Below the pieces are notes generated by a model that was given only the letters and a program-made list of their open reading frames with translations, searched no databases and was not told where the DNA came from. From Paraspadella gotoi (Eukaryota; Chaetognatha), in the NCBI GenBank assembly GCA_051294375.1, contig CM119267.1, forward strand, positions 16,093,454 to 16,157,453: DNA of 64,000 bases, given 5' to 3'. A program made the position numbers and the translations under genes. Shown here in pieces: positions 23,382 to 35,680 of this stretch. Position 1 is the stretch's first letter. Each line of letters starts with the position of its first letter.

Positions 23382-23844
23382 AAATCAGAAAGTCAGTTAG
23401 GGTTCGATCGCCCGATTTTTCAATTTCCATTCACTTCCTCCTCGACGAAAAAAACAAACAAAAAAACTCAAAGCCGAACCGTTAAGTGATACAGATTATT
23501 AACGAAAAAAAATAGAAAAAGACAGAAAATACATAATCGTTAGCAGAAGACAGAAAGTGGATAGAAAAGTTATATTACGCGCGATGACAGCGCCGCTGCC
23601 GCGTTCACCGAAAGAGAAGACTGGAGAGAAGAGGAAGAGTGATATAAGGGAAGAGGGACAGAGAGAACTACGTGTATGCGTATTAGTGCAGTTTACGCGT
23701 GTATGGTGGTTTCTTGAGCGGAGATATAGAAGTGCTATGATCTATTACAGCAGGAGATCTCCTATGTGGATATACTATTTACTTATTATATGAGCAGTGC
23801 TCTCCAGTCTCGCATCTTTCCTCATCTATCACTCCATACCGCGA

Positions 23845-26264
23845 AAAAGTGCATAGATCATTGAGGAGTAATCTCGAAAGAGTGCGAGTGACAGAAAGAA
23901 CGAATGGAAATTGATGGTGAATTACAAAAGCTCGGACCGAAGTCCAAAGAGAGAGAGAGAGAGAGAGAGTAGAGAAGAGAGAGAGTGAGAGAGAGAGAGA
24001 GAGGATCCGTCGTAGTGATCTCAAGTACAGTTCGAGAAGTGAGAGAGAGATGAAGATGTTAAATGACAAGATATAGTGCACGATCCATAGGCGTAGTATC
24101 TTCGACAGTATTGCAGAGCGCCTCTCAGATAGCGAGCCAAAGAGAGAAGATGTTAGTATGTGAGTAAAGAAAAGCACCCGCTACACAGCGTGTGTAAGAG
24201 AGAAACTCTGAGGAGAACGCAGAGACAACAGAACGAGTGTTTATGATGAGCACGAGAGAAGAGAGAGAGACGGAGAAGAGTAAGAAAAGGAAGGAGAAGC
24301 CAGAGACGGAGGAGAGAGATATAAGGAGAATGAGAAAGAGAGGCGAGAGGGAGTACGCAGGTCAAAGACGCAGGGAAGGCCTCCGCTTGCTAAGGCGTCG
24401 AAGCGTTTTACCAGACTCCATAAAGCTAGACGAAAGGCCAACAATCCTAGATGAGAGAAGTGGAGAGTGAGGAGGCGAGCAGGGAAGGAGGAAGAAGGAG
24501 GTGGAATGAATGGAGGAATAAAAATGGAGGAAGAGGAAAGAGTCAAAACGAGGAGAGATAAATAATGAAGGGCAAAGCGAAGGGAGGAAGCGCGCGTCGC
24601 GAGGCGGCTGCGGCGGCGGCGGCGGCCGCGGCAAAAATGAAGTCTCGTATAAGCGAGAGTCTGCTATTCGTTAAGAAAGCGAAAGGTGTAATAGTTAAAA
24701 GGAAAGATGTCTTCGGCGAGGCAAAAAAAAGAGAGAGATAGAGTAGAGAGAATTATGATGTAATTGTCAGCAGCATCAACGCTGACTTTGAGCCCCCACC
24801 GATCTTTCATTTTTTTTTCCCCAGAGACTTTGCCCAGAATAAAAAGGGAAAATATTTTTTCAATAGACTTTTTTTATTCTGTTGGATTTAATCTACCTGC
24901 TCTTTATTTTTAACAAATTCAACCACTTTGAACCATAAACAAACAAGATATTTCGAATCTTTCTTTAGGAGCGAATTGAAGTTATTTAGAACATAATTTT
25001 AAAAAAAAGGTTTAAAAATAGGCGATGCTCCGCTTTGCAAAGCGCGGGCTCTAAATAAAAACTGTATTTTTAATGTACATTCGTCTGATCATCATACTGG
25101 TAAACGACTTTTTAAGCTGAAAAGCGGCGACTTCAAGGTACATTTCTTAGGTCGGTTTATCCGTTGATCAGTCTGATTTTTTGTATTCATAACGAAAAGA
25201 AATAGAATATCTTACTACAAATTTTCGTATTAAAATATTTTAAGTTAAGAAATCTGATTAATTCACAAAAATGAAAACAAATTAAGTCTCTAGTAATTTC
25301 TAGAACAATCAGGTTTTAAATTAAACACTCTTAAATTTCGTTTTAATAATGATATAAACCAACTTCTGAACAACAGAATCATTATTCAAATAAGATTAAT
25401 TATATTTATAAAGTTATTAAGAATTATCATAAAGTTAACGCCAATCTGGTCCACTACCCGTCCTCGATAGACAGCTTCATTCTTCAATCTTTCTCTCTCT
25501 CAAGGCGGCCCATCCTCGTTTTAGCCACGCGCCGAAATTCCTTCCTCGCTTCTCAACCGATTCGCTCTAACGTCACCTCGTTGTCCAGCTCTTTTTTTCC
25601 TTCCCCGATCGCTCAGCCTGATTACGGCGCCCGGGATTCCTCTTTATGCATTCTCGAGGCATTGTACCGCCAGAAGATCGCGAGTCGACTGAAGGCTGTT
25701 GTTCATGTTTTGTTTTGATAATATTTTTTTTGTTAAAAAGAAAATTAACCTTTTTTCTTCTTTTAGACCGCTGTTGTCATTCATTGCATTGTAATTTCAA
25801 GAATTAATTAATCTTTGTAGGCACCAGGTAAAGCTTGAAATCTTAGCTTTAAATTTGGAGCCTTCTTAAAAGATTAAAACTGCGAGTTATTTTTTGGTTT
25901 TATTGTAGTATAATTTTTTTAAATTATACGACCCGACTCATACAATATAACAATGATAGATAAGCTGTTAATTACTTACATCAGCGAAAGAAATACATCT
26001 AGGCAACCAACAACAGCTTTCGAAAGAACGTGGTTACGTAACCATTGTCAAAAGAAATAAAGCGTCATAAGTCCATAATGAAAATTGGACGATATCTGAT
26101 TGGTCTGGCGCCCCAGGATATTCCGTCCAATTAAATTCCGCAGTCTTAATAAGCAAAATAATTTTGAGAAAGGGTATATTTTGAAGATTTTTTCTTAAAC
26201 AACTTTTTCTTTTTTCTAGTGGGAAGAGAGTGACAAACAGAGAGAGAGCGAGGGATAGAGAAAG

Positions 26265-26308
<44 letters not shown>

Positions 26309-26508
26309 GAAGAATTAACTCGGTTTTGAATTTCAATCCTCAAGATCAGGCGTGCAGCATTTCTTTTTCTCAAACAGTTTTCCCACCGCCCTTTTACGCG
26401 GGAATTCTCTTTCAAGAAAAATGAATAAATGATTAAAAGAAATCCGTCGACTACATATCTTAAAAGTGTAATTGGCAGCAGGACAGAAAGATGGAGAGAA
26501 AGAGAGAA

Positions 26509-26540
<32 letters not shown>

Positions 26541-26785
26541 AAATCGATTGAAAAAAAAATTGAAGTAAAAACTGTAAATTAAACGGATATATCCTCATAG
26601 ATGCTATATCCATTGCTATATAGTATATAGTTAGCAATAAAAGAACAGAAAAAATTAAAGTTTCACGTAATTTCTTTTCACATTTATTGAGTTGAGAGCT
26701 CTAATCCATGAACTGTCACGAATTTGGCGTGAAAATGAAAATAACCGCGATGATGACTAAATGTAGAAGTACGCAAAGAAAATGG

Positions 26786-26877
<92 letters not shown>

Positions 26878-27075
26878 TGAGAGTGAGAGAGTGGTGAGAC
26901 CGGAAAAAAAAAAATTGACCTTTCAATGAAATTTCGAGTCGTCGGCGTCCACATTGAAATCCTGTCGAAATCCCAAATCCGAAACCAAAAAATTATAATC
27001 CGGATTAAAACCCGAGACCCAAGACTCATTTAAATTTTATGCTTTGTTCTTGCGGTGTGAGAGAGAAAGAGAGAG

Positions 27076-27138
<63 letters not shown>

Positions 27139-27384
27139 AGAGAAGAGAGAGAAATCAGAAAGTCAGTTAGGGTTCGATCGCCCGATTTTTCAATTTCCAT
27201 TCACTTCCTCCTCGACGAAAAAAACAAACAAAAAAACTCAAAGCCGAACCGTTAAGTGATACAGATTATTAACGAAAAAAAATAGAAAAAGACAGAAAAA
27301 TACATAATCGTGTAGCAGAAAGACAGAAAGTGATAGAAAAGTTTATATTACTGCGCGATGACAGCGCCGCTGCCGCGTTCACCG
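23845..27384 (+). repeat. duplicated segment, copy B (3.5 kb)
   Basis: Copy of 20380-23611. It carries very many extra single bases compared with copy A, for example across 24360-24460 and 25440-25700, while 27150-27300 is essentially identical to copy A. It begins about 230 bp after copy A ends. The insertion-rich pattern looks like uncorrected long-read sequence. Confidence 0.92.
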
Positions 27385-27469
27385 ACGCCACTGTCCGTCG
27401 CCGCTGCGACGGCCGGCTGTCTATTCCGAGCAACAGCCGCCGCCGCCGCCGCGGCCGCCGCCGCCGCAA
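27358..27469 (+). CDS. possible 5' part of a poly-alanine protein, cut by a gap
   Basis: An ATG at 27358 opens a frame encoding about 24 ordinary residues (Thr, Ala, Pro, Leu, Ser, one Cys) and then a run of at least 12 Ala encoded by GCC/GCG, broken by a 25-N gap at 27470. Alanine runs after a short N-terminus are common in animal transcription factors, but nothing here identifies a family. The duplicated segment ends at 27384, inside this frame, so copy A (ATG at 23584) has only the first nine residues and then a different, unconvincing continuation. The GCC run could equally be a non-coding trinucleotide repeat. Confidence 0.2.
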
Positions 27470-27494
27470 NNNNNNNNNNNNNNNNNNNNNNNNN
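27470..27494. other. assembly gap (exactly 25 N) in a GCC repeat
   Basis: The gap falls inside a GCC/GCG repeat that continues on its right edge (ccgccg). Confidence 0.99.
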
Positions 27495-27554
27495 CCGCCG
27501 GTCCCAAATTGGTTGGTAAACATTTTGTCGCAGCGAAACGAAGAAGACGAAAAA

Positions 27555-27630
27555 ATGTACAGCCGGTCACGCTTATGTCTTCGGCACCAAAGGCGGCGCT
27601 TAATATGTACAGCCGGTTCCGCTTTTGCCT
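27555..27630 (+). repeat. 50-bp local duplication
   Basis: The sequence starting atgtacagccggtc at 27555 recurs 50 bp later as atgtacagccggtt at 27605, with similar following bases (cttatgtcttcg / ttttgccttcg). The offset of 50 is not a multiple of three. Confidence 0.8.
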
Positions 27631-27724
27631 TCGCCCCGAGGCCCTTATGTCACGCTCTCCTCTTCCGCCCAAAGGGAAAGGGGTGGACAAAAAAAATAAA
27701 AAATACAGTCAGCCTTGCTAGAGT

Positions 27725-29360
27725 TAGCTATAAATTTTTTTTTTTTGGGACCGCGAATAATGAATGCGTTATTTTAATAATATAAGATATAATAAAAAAA
27801 AACTCAGCCACTGGGCAGACGCTTAATCGGAGAATAACCCGCGGTAACTGTAGCCAAAATCTAAAAATTAAACGATTTCGGCAAACAACGACAGAGACGT
27901 GGTTGCGCAGCGAAGTGGGGGAGTAGCGGAGCAGCGGAGCAGCGGAGCAGCGGAGCGGGCGGACGGGAGAAGCGCAGATAAGGAGAAGTTAAGAGAAAAA
28001 TTAAGAAGAAAAGAAGGAAGCGTTGAAAATCTTTTAGCCAATTAGGTAATTAATAAAATTATAAAAATTACATCCATAAATTAAGTTTCGTTATGATAAA
28101 ACTTAGTTAAATTTAACACGAGCAGAATTGTGAAATCCTCTGTTTCTAATACATAATCAAAATTAAAAAAAGTTATAATTTCGTAACAGCTAAGACATAT
28201 TTTATAAATTTATTTTTTATTATTTTTAATATTTACCCGAACGTTAGAGCAAGGAGTATCCAAGGAAATAATTACAAAAAAGTAAAAAAACGAACTAGAA
28301 TATAAAAGATAGTTAAAACTTAAAAGTTTAAAAAAGAATAATAACAGAGGATAAATAAATGAAATTTAAATCAGGTAATCATCCCTCTCCCCTCTCTAAT
28401 TTCAACTGGGGTCCTCTCAGGGGAAAAGGATCTGTTCACTTCTTTGCCCAACGGCCTAATTCGTGGCCAACGTGTTGGGGTGCTAGTTGCACATCATCAA
28501 CAACAGTGGTCACATGATCTTCTGGGAAAAATGGAGCGAAACTTCGGCCGTCATCAAATCTTTCAGAAAGAATTAGAGAGATAGTTGTATCAGTTGTTCG
28601 TTGTCGTGAAAATTTGTGGCGATGATGGCAAATATATCAAATATATCAAACTATATATAACCTTTGTACTTTTCTGTAGGACTTTTAAACAAAATTGCTC
28701 TTTACGATATACAATTATACACACTTGAATGAAACAATAAAGATTACAAAATAATGACTTTCAGAGTTCACAAACCAACAATTGAGATCAGATCGCGACA
28801 CCGGGCTGCAAAGCGGATTACGAGGTCTGTCCAATCGCAATTGGTTCGACCAGAGAGTTCTGTCCCCCAATTTCCTAGATGGGAAGTATTAACTTTGCCT
28901 GTGACATCAATCACGGCTCTAGCAGAAAGTGTCTATTGAATCATTCAATCCAACTTCGAAATAGCACCAAACAGAGAGAACAGAAGTAAAAAGCCGAGCC
29001 AAATGGAGAATCGTCATTGACCGAACTATTGTTTGACTTTGAAAGAAGGAAGAGAAAAAAAAAGGCGTTGGAAAAAAATGAGTATTCGATCCTTTGTTGA
29101 CAGAATTAAGTCCTCAAGAGAAATTATCCGATGTACGGCGGACTGTGAAGAAGCGACGACATAAACTATATACAGCTGATGTTTAATTATTAGTAATAAA
29201 AACGATCATTATTCCATAGCAAATATTCAATTTTTCATCACTGTCTTGTTTTATGAATCATTGAGAATACTTTTTAAAGCAGTCGAAAATGCACTTTGTA
29301 TTTTCAAAGCTCATTTCAAAGTGCGGAACGAAAAAACAAATGATTTGAAGAAACACTTAC
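27725..29360. other. mostly unique, AT-rich, no gene call
   Basis: Contains an (agcggagc)x4 minisatellite at about 27918-27955 and otherwise unique AT-rich DNA. A 61-residue frame at 28754-28939 is not recognised. A small inverted repeat (gcactttg ... caaagtgc) lies at 29289-29325. Confidence 0.5.
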
Positions 29361-29474
29361 AAGACCTTGTTCGTTAACTTAAACGTAAACAAAACAGAAT
29401 TATGTTGTACAGCAACAACGCTTCGGTTGCTTCACTTGCGAAACAAGCAGCCAAAAGAAAAGAAAGACTCTGAA

Positions 29475-29891
29475 NNNNNNNNNNNNNNNNNNNNNNNNNN
29501 NNNNNNNNNNNNNNNNNNNNNNNNNNNNNNNNNNNNNNNNNNNNNNNNNNNNNNNNNNNNNNNNNNNNNNNNNNNNNNNNNNNNNNNNNNNNNNNNNNNN
29601 NNNNNNNNNNNNNNNNNNNNNNNNNNNNNNNNNNNNNNNNNNNNNNNNNNNNNNNNNNNNNNNNNNNNNNNNNNNNNNNNNNNNNNNNNNNNNNNNNNNN
29701 NNNNNNNNNNNNNNNNNNNNNNNNNNNNNNNNNNNNNNNNNNNNNNNNNNNNNNNNNNNNNNNNNNNNNNNNNNNNNNNNNNNNNNNNNNNNNNNNNNNN
29801 NNNNNNNNNNNNNNNNNNNNNNNNNNNNNNNNNNNNNNNNNNNNNNNNNNNNNNNNNNNNNNNNNNNNNNNNNNNNNNNNNNNNNNNNNNN
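29475..29891. other. assembly gap (417 N)
   Basis: Run of N between unrelated sequences. It bridges the longest plus-strand frame of the area, which should not be taken as a gene. Confidence 0.99.
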
Positions 29892-30010
29892 GAGCGAAGA
29901 AGGTGGAAAACTGCGACCGGGGGCAAAAAATTTGTTAAATCAGATGGACAAGATCCTCAAAGGATGTTTCACCTGGGACCCCAGTCGTCCAAGTCAGATA
30001 AGCCATATTT

Positions 30011-30341
30011 CCTCTCTCCTCTCTCTCCTCTCTCTCTCGCTCTCTATCTCTCTCTCTCTCTCTACTCTCTCTCTCTGTCTCTCTCTCGTCTCCTCATGCG
30101 ATACATCATTGTTCTTCTTTATCTGTCATTCTCTCTCTTCCTTCCTCCTCGTTGTCCGTGAAACTCCCCCCCCTCGTCACCTACAACCCCCCCCCCTCAC
30201 TCCCGCCCCCGCGTCGATCGCGGTCTTCTCTCCGGGCAACAGAATCGGGACGACACAGAGTGCCTGTTCAGCCAGTTCTCCTACTTCTTTTCTATTCTTC
30301 TATTCCCTTCTTCTCCCTTTCTAGTCGCGTCTCTCTCTCTC

Positions 30342-30410
<69 letters not shown>

Positions 30411-30412
30411 CT
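30011..30412 (-). repeat. CT microsatellites around a C-rich spacer
   Basis: CT tracts at 30011-30094 and 30330-30412, with a C-rich spacer (ccccccctc near 30188). The Ser/Leu/Pro-rich frames across both are artefacts. Confidence 0.9.
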
Positions 30413-31067
30413 CGTTTTCTATCTTGCCTTTCCGACTTAACTCTCCTCTATCTCAGCTTTTTTTTTCAGGTAAAAAAAAAAAAACTGAAAAAAAAAGTGA
30501 AGACAAATGTGTCAAAAAAGGGAAAAGTTCCGTTTGACTCGGGTTATCAACAAGGTGCAAAAACTCATTTCAAGTTTGTGGATTTTCAGTCACACCAACA
30601 AACAGGTTGGCCAATTTAAAAGGTTTAGGAAAAAAAAGATAGAAAGAAAGAAAGAAAGAAATATGAAATGAAAGAAAAATAGAGAAAAGCTTGAAAGAAA
30701 AATAGAAAGATAGAGAGTGAAAAAAGAAAGAAAGACGGACCGGTCTTTTGCGCTAATCTTCCTGAAGCATTAGCACGCTTGATTGAAGTCCATCTCTTCT
30801 CCGATGCACGAACACGTTAAACAAATTTTCGACAAAGATTGGCCAATAAAAGATTATAAAAAAATAGGAATCAATATTTAAAGAAGATAATCAAACAAAG
30901 AGGTTCTGTTTTTAGGTGAATGAGAATTCTTAAGATTTTTTTTTTTACTTTTGAATAAAGTGCTTTTTGCTTTGATATATTTATTATTTATTCTGGAATT
31001 TAAGTGAAAGTGTTTAAAAAGCCGGGGCGTCAACAAATGACTCTGATCTCACCATCAACATCATCAA

Positions 31068-31370
31068 ATGCAAACGAAAACGAAGGAGAGATTCGCCCCG
31101 AAGAATCAAACGACCTCCATCGACGAAATAGACATTCGGCCGCCAACAGATGACCGTTCAAAAAGCAACAAGATGGCCGCCAGCCAACAAATGACCATCG
31201 GCGCCGCTATGCTGACCTCTGCAGTCCCTTCTCGGCCGCAGAAGAGAACCCTTACTTTTTTTACTACGTGTCCGGGAGAAACGACTCGAGAGAAGGAGAG
31301 AAGGAGAGAAGAGAGAGAGATAGAGAGAGAGACGGGGGGGGGGCGAAAAGGCTGGAGTGGAGTGTCATAG
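31068..31370 (+). CDS. hypothetical 100-residue open frame, possible exon
   Basis: Not recognised. A true ATG starts a frame whose first 65 residues are of mixed, protein-like composition (Lys/Thr/Asp-rich, then Met/Ala/Ser-rich). The C-terminal 30 residues are read from a GA tract and are unreliable. A second frame is also open over the first 115 bases, so coding potential is ambiguous. A short repeated phrase (caacagatgacc / caacaaatgacc, 31145 and 31187) lies inside it. It is flanked by a GA tract and then a CT tract, with no neighbouring gene. Confidence 0.16.
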   Translation: MQTKTKERFAPKNQTTSIDEIDIRPPTDDRSKSNKMAASQQMTIGAAMLTSAVPSRPQKRTLTFFTTCPGETTREKERRREEREIERETGGGRKGWSGVS

Positions 31371-31423
31371 AAATCGTAATATTCGTAAAAAAAAATTATG
31401 TCTCAATCGCGTTTACAAGCAGA

Positions 31424-31462
<39 letters not shown>
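31274..31462. repeat. facing GA and CT tracts
   Basis: A GA-rich tract (31274-31333) and a CT tract (31424-31462) lie about 90 bp apart and are complementary, so the single strand could fold into a hairpin. Confidence 0.85.
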
Positions 31463-31465
<3 letters not shown>

Positions 31466-32694
31466 TCCGTTTCCCTAAGAGCCTTGTTCGTTGTTCATTC
31501 ATGCCAAGTCATGCATCTTTTTAGTTGGAAAGAAACTGTCCAAATACAACTCAGGGAAACCCTAGGCTTCGCCAACTTTTATCCTCCTTACTTTGCCATC
31601 CGCATCCAAGTTCCAACCGCTCTCCTTTCACACAAACTCGATTCGTGCCTTTTCTTTTCCGCCCACTTTTTTTCTAGTTTCGAAGCTTCTTTTCTAACAT
31701 ACTTTCGTCCACTATCATCCGGTGTTCACTTTCTTATGTTACCAATGAGCTTCCACTCCAAAGCCCTCGCCCTCCCGCCCTCACGCCCACCCGCAAACCC
31801 TTCCACCTTCCACCATCTCCCTTGTCCTCTATCTTCCCTACTCAGAATTGTCTCGCTGACCTTAAAAGGATTTGTCCCTTTTTTTTTTCTCTCCGCTTTT
31901 TCGTTTCCATTCTTCTTTCTATCCTCCTTCGATCCTTTATCACTTCTCTTCCTCTTTATCCTTTTCTCGTCGAGACCGAAACAAGTTATTAATGGCTTTT
32001 TGTTCTTTTTTTTTTCTTCTTCTTCCCTTTTTCATTATATTCGTTTCGTATTTTTGTTCCTGGTTCCCCATATCCGCGTTTAGAGTAGAAGTACATGTCA
32101 TTAGATGAAAGAATTGCTCAAAATTTGGCGTAACGATTTATGCACACGTAAACCTAATGCGGAATCACGTTGAATAGTAAATACGTGTAATGAATACGTG
32201 TAATCGAGAAATATGCTTTCGCAGCTGAGATTGTGAACAGTGAACACTTATAACATTCCTTTTTTCCACTTTTCTCCCTCACGACAGAAGCGTAGGATGT
32301 TTCAATAGAAAAAAAAGTTACAGAAAATAAAAATCGTCATGAGGTTTCATTTCTAAGCGATAAAGTTGCTGCGATTGAAATCAATAGCGCGATATTTCTG
32401 TCTCATTGTAACTTTATAATTTTTCTCTTCTTTCAAACGTCTGCCTTTCCCCCATCACATTTTCCCGTTTGCCGCGAGTTTATGACCAATAAAACCTCGA
32501 CTAATTAATCAAAACCCAAGCAGTGAAAAAAATGTAAAATTCCCTTTTATTCAATGTACGACGCGGCTGTAAAAATGTCATTGAGATGAATACATTTTTT
32601 TTACAATCTGTCTCTACTTGATCGCGACGAAAGTGACAATCTGAAATGAAAGCCTCCCCCCCAAGTCTAAAAATAGAATGAAGTTTGGTTTGAG

Positions 32695-32870
32695 GTTTAA
32701 AGATTAGATAAGCGGTTGAGGATTAGATTACGGATCAAGGTTAAGGGGTTAAGAGATTAGGGTTTAAGGTTAGGAGATTAGGATAGCGAATAAGGTTATT
32801 GATTAGGGATTTTAAGTTACGCATTGGGGTTAGAGATAAGATTAAAATTTAGATTAAAGTTAAATATAAG
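32695..32870 (+). repeat. degenerate GATTAGGG/GGTTAAGG repeat
   Basis: About 175 bp made of 6-10 bp variants such as gattaggg, ggttaagg, ggttagg and gattagat. It resembles degenerate TTAGGG-type telomere repeats, but no run of perfect units is present. Confidence 0.75.
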
Positions 32871-33049
32871 GAAATAAGGCGCTTTTGGAAAACAGTGTCC
32901 CAGCTTCTTGGTCCGAGAAGAAAAAAAATCGTCTGGTCTTTCGTCTCCAATTTTCTGTTGCGAGAAAAACAACAAAAGTCAGTTGGGCGAAGACGCTGCT
33001 GTCACCGATGACGCGCCCGGAGAAGAAAGAGCTAGGAAAATAAATTATT

Positions 33050-33050
<1 letters not shown>

Positions 33051-33091
<41 letters not shown>

Positions 33092-33107
33092 AAGAGAGAG
33101 AGAGAAG
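33051..33107 (+). repeat. GA microsatellite
   Basis: GA tract with GGA and AAGA interruptions. Confidence 0.9.
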
Positions 33108-33334
33108 GGCAGGCAGTTCTTGAGTTTTGGCTCTAGGCTTTTAGTGCCATGGTAACGAAGGCTTAACCTTCTTAAAGTAAGAGGCGTCGAGAATAGTAAA
33201 GCAGGCCTTTGGCTGAGGGAGAAATGGTCATCCTCTCGTGAGCAGGACTCGCCACATTCCACCCATAGTTCCACCCATAGTGACGCTTTTAAAAGCACGA
33301 GAGAGACCTCCCACTTCATATCGCATCATCATAT

Positions 33335-34960
33335 TATATCCTCATGTTCCTTCGAGATTTACGCGGTCCAACAAAAGCCGCTTTATTTATTCTTCAGTTA
33401 AATAATATATATATCGTGTTGTTTGAAAGCGCACGCACGCGCAACGCTCTCTCGCCACTACGCCACGAGCTTCGCTCTTTCAGACACGATCCTCATGTCG
33501 TGCCTTCATTGTCAGTCATCGTCCCGATCGCGCTGCCACAGCTGGAAAATCAGAGAGAGCGGCGTGCAAGTAGAGAGGCGTTTATCGGTCAGGATTGTCG
33601 AGTAGATCGTTTTTTTTTCCGACCTTCGGCTTGCGTCGATCAATCATCGGTCGTTCATTGTCAATGGCTTTCTTTGTCTCACGCATTTTCCTTTTTCTTT
33701 CTTTTATACTCCTTATCGTCGTCGCGTATAACGTTCTATTGTTTTTGTCATTGTCACTCGGACTATTTTCGTATTCGCCTAAAGACATCAGCACTAAAGC
33801 CCTCTCATAGTGTTGGAAAATTATAATATCATGGTCTACACCCGCCATCTCTGTCCCACGCGCGGCTTTCTTCTTTCTTTCTTGCTCCTTCACCACTAGA
33901 TAAATCCGTCAATATGTCACATGATTTTCGTTCAGTGGGTATTGACTCTTAAGTCACATATGCTCTCTGGTCGTCACGTCATTATCACTTGACAAACAAA
34001 CCTCGCTTTTCCCTATCCACCCCCAGTCGTCTCTCTCTCACTTTCGCATTCTCCTTTTCTTTTTCTCTTTTTTTTCTGCTCGTCTCCGTCTCGTCCTCTT
34101 ATCTCTCTTCAGCACAACCATGCTTCGCGCCGTCCGCGCGCGTAACACGCGGAAATTGGCGGTTATGACGGACAACAGTTCTGACTCCTCCTCTCTCTCT
34201 CCTCGATCATCATCCTCTCGTCTCAGATCTCTCTCTGCTCTCCTTCTGCTCTCTCTCTCTCTCTCTCGCGGTACGAAAGGAAACCCGGTGGTGTCTTGTG
34301 GATTTTACCCACCGGAACCGAATACAACGTTGTTTCTCCGTTTTTTCTTGTCACCTTCTAGTTTTTTTTTCGGCGCGACTAATAAAAGTCTATAAAAAAG
34401 AAAAGCGAAACGCCAGCAAAACGCCAAAAAATTTTGTATATGGTTTTTTTGTCTTCTTTTCTTTTCGTCTTTATTTATTTTTTATTTATTTTTTTTTTTT
34501 GTGGCAATACTCTAAGAATGCACGGGTGACCGAGCGGCTGTTCAAGAGTCGAGTTAATCTTCTCACTTCCGATCTTCGGGGGACACATTCTTTATACAAT
34601 CTCGCCGAGACGAGAGCCAGAGAACGAGAGGAGAGAGACGAGAGAGCGAGAGACCGCAGAGAGACGCAGAGAGAGCAGAGCAGAGCAGAGAGAGACAAAC
34701 TTTTCTCGTTCGTTTAAAATCCGTCGTACACTGAGCACACCTCGTCTCAACGCCCGCCTGAATCCTTACTTCATTCCGCTCAATAATCAACTCTCGTTCG
34801 CGGGGAGAAAACATGTGATTTCTTCGAAATTCTCTTTTGGTTGAACGGGCGGCTGAGATTTTCGTTTATGGTTTATTTGGTTTGTACGTTCGCTAATTCC
34901 GTATCTCCTCTTCGGCGGCGTAAGAGTCTCGCTTACGCATCGAGCACGAACTGACGCATA
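33335..34960 (+). repeat. inverted duplicate of 48.8-50.15 kb (insertion-rich copy)
   Basis: Read on the plus strand, this segment matches the reverse complement of 48800-50155 over its full length, in order. Matching landmarks include ctttatttattcttca (33379), ctttcttttatactcctt (33693), cgtccgcgcgcgtaac (34131), a T-rich block (34470-34512) ending in ggcaatactct, gagttaatc, ttcgaaattctctttt (34824) and gctaattccgtat (34890). This copy carries many extra single bases compared with the other. Confidence 0.92.
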
Positions 34961-34964
34961 TTTT

Positions 34965-35370
34965 ATTTCTTGTGTCTTGTATCTATGATGATTTGGGCTG
35001 CACATCGAGGTAAGGTGAGTAAATGAGGGGTCATTTTTTTACTCAGTTATTTTTAATGTCTTTTTCAACAAATCGGCCAATAATCAAAAAAACACTTTTT
35101 TTCTACCCTCTGTAAAAAATTAATTTTTAAATTTCATCGTCTTTCGAGTTTTTAAAACTGCAAAACACTCACTTCCAAGCGTCTAACTAATCCAGTAATC
35201 TCGCCCCCCTGCCCTCATCCCTTTTAACATTTCGACTATGGTTCTTATCAATATTTAGTAATCACCAAGCCTCTCTTCACTCCCCCTTTATCTTCTCTGA
35301 TTTCGGTTCGAGATTTAGAAACAAATTGTGACATTAAAGCACTAAAGAACTTGACTCAGAACAAAAAACG
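34965..35370. other. non-coding stretch with donor-like sites
   Basis: T-rich. Two good splice-donor-like sequences occur side by side near 35009-35022 (gaggtaaggtgagta), but no open frame that looks like protein leads into them. Confidence 0.4.
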
Positions 35371-35408
35371 CAGATGATATCCGAGAAAAGAAAAACAACC
35401 TTGGAACG

Positions 35409-35473
<65 letters not shown>

Positions 35474-35586
35474 AGAGAGAGAGAGATTTTTTGGGAGAAA
35501 AAATTAGAGAAGAAAACTTGGAAAGAATGAATTTAACGAGGAGAATGGGAGGGGAGAATTGAGAGAGCGAGAGCGGCGTGTGAAGA

Positions 35587-35680
<94 letters not shown>

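Larger units (their letters stand above)
20380..23611 (+). repeat. duplicated segment, copy A (3.2 kb)
   Basis: The whole segment recurs in order and orientation at about 23845-27384. Shared landmarks include gaatggatttgatg-type sequence at 20430, the GGC-rich stretch before atgaagtct (20995-21025), the AT-rich middle (21300-21770), tgacgtcataacgtcataa-like sequence near 22330, several GA tracts and an identical run of over 100 bases at 23390-23520. The match stops abruptly after ccgcgttcaccg at 23611. This copy is shorter and has fewer apparent inserted bases. Confidence 0.93.

Noticed and set aside
34120-34395. 91-residue protein with a basic start and Ser-rich middle
   Set aside because: Lies in the insertion-rich duplicate. 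The corresponding frame is broken in the other copy, and the Ser/Leu part is a CT repeat.
34519-34560. tRNA-like A box (tgaccgagcgg) followed by ttcaagagtcgag
   Set aside because: The cleaner inverted copy at 49.16-49.2 kb lacks these bases, so the resemblance comes from inserted bases in the noisy copy. No cloverleaf can be drawn.
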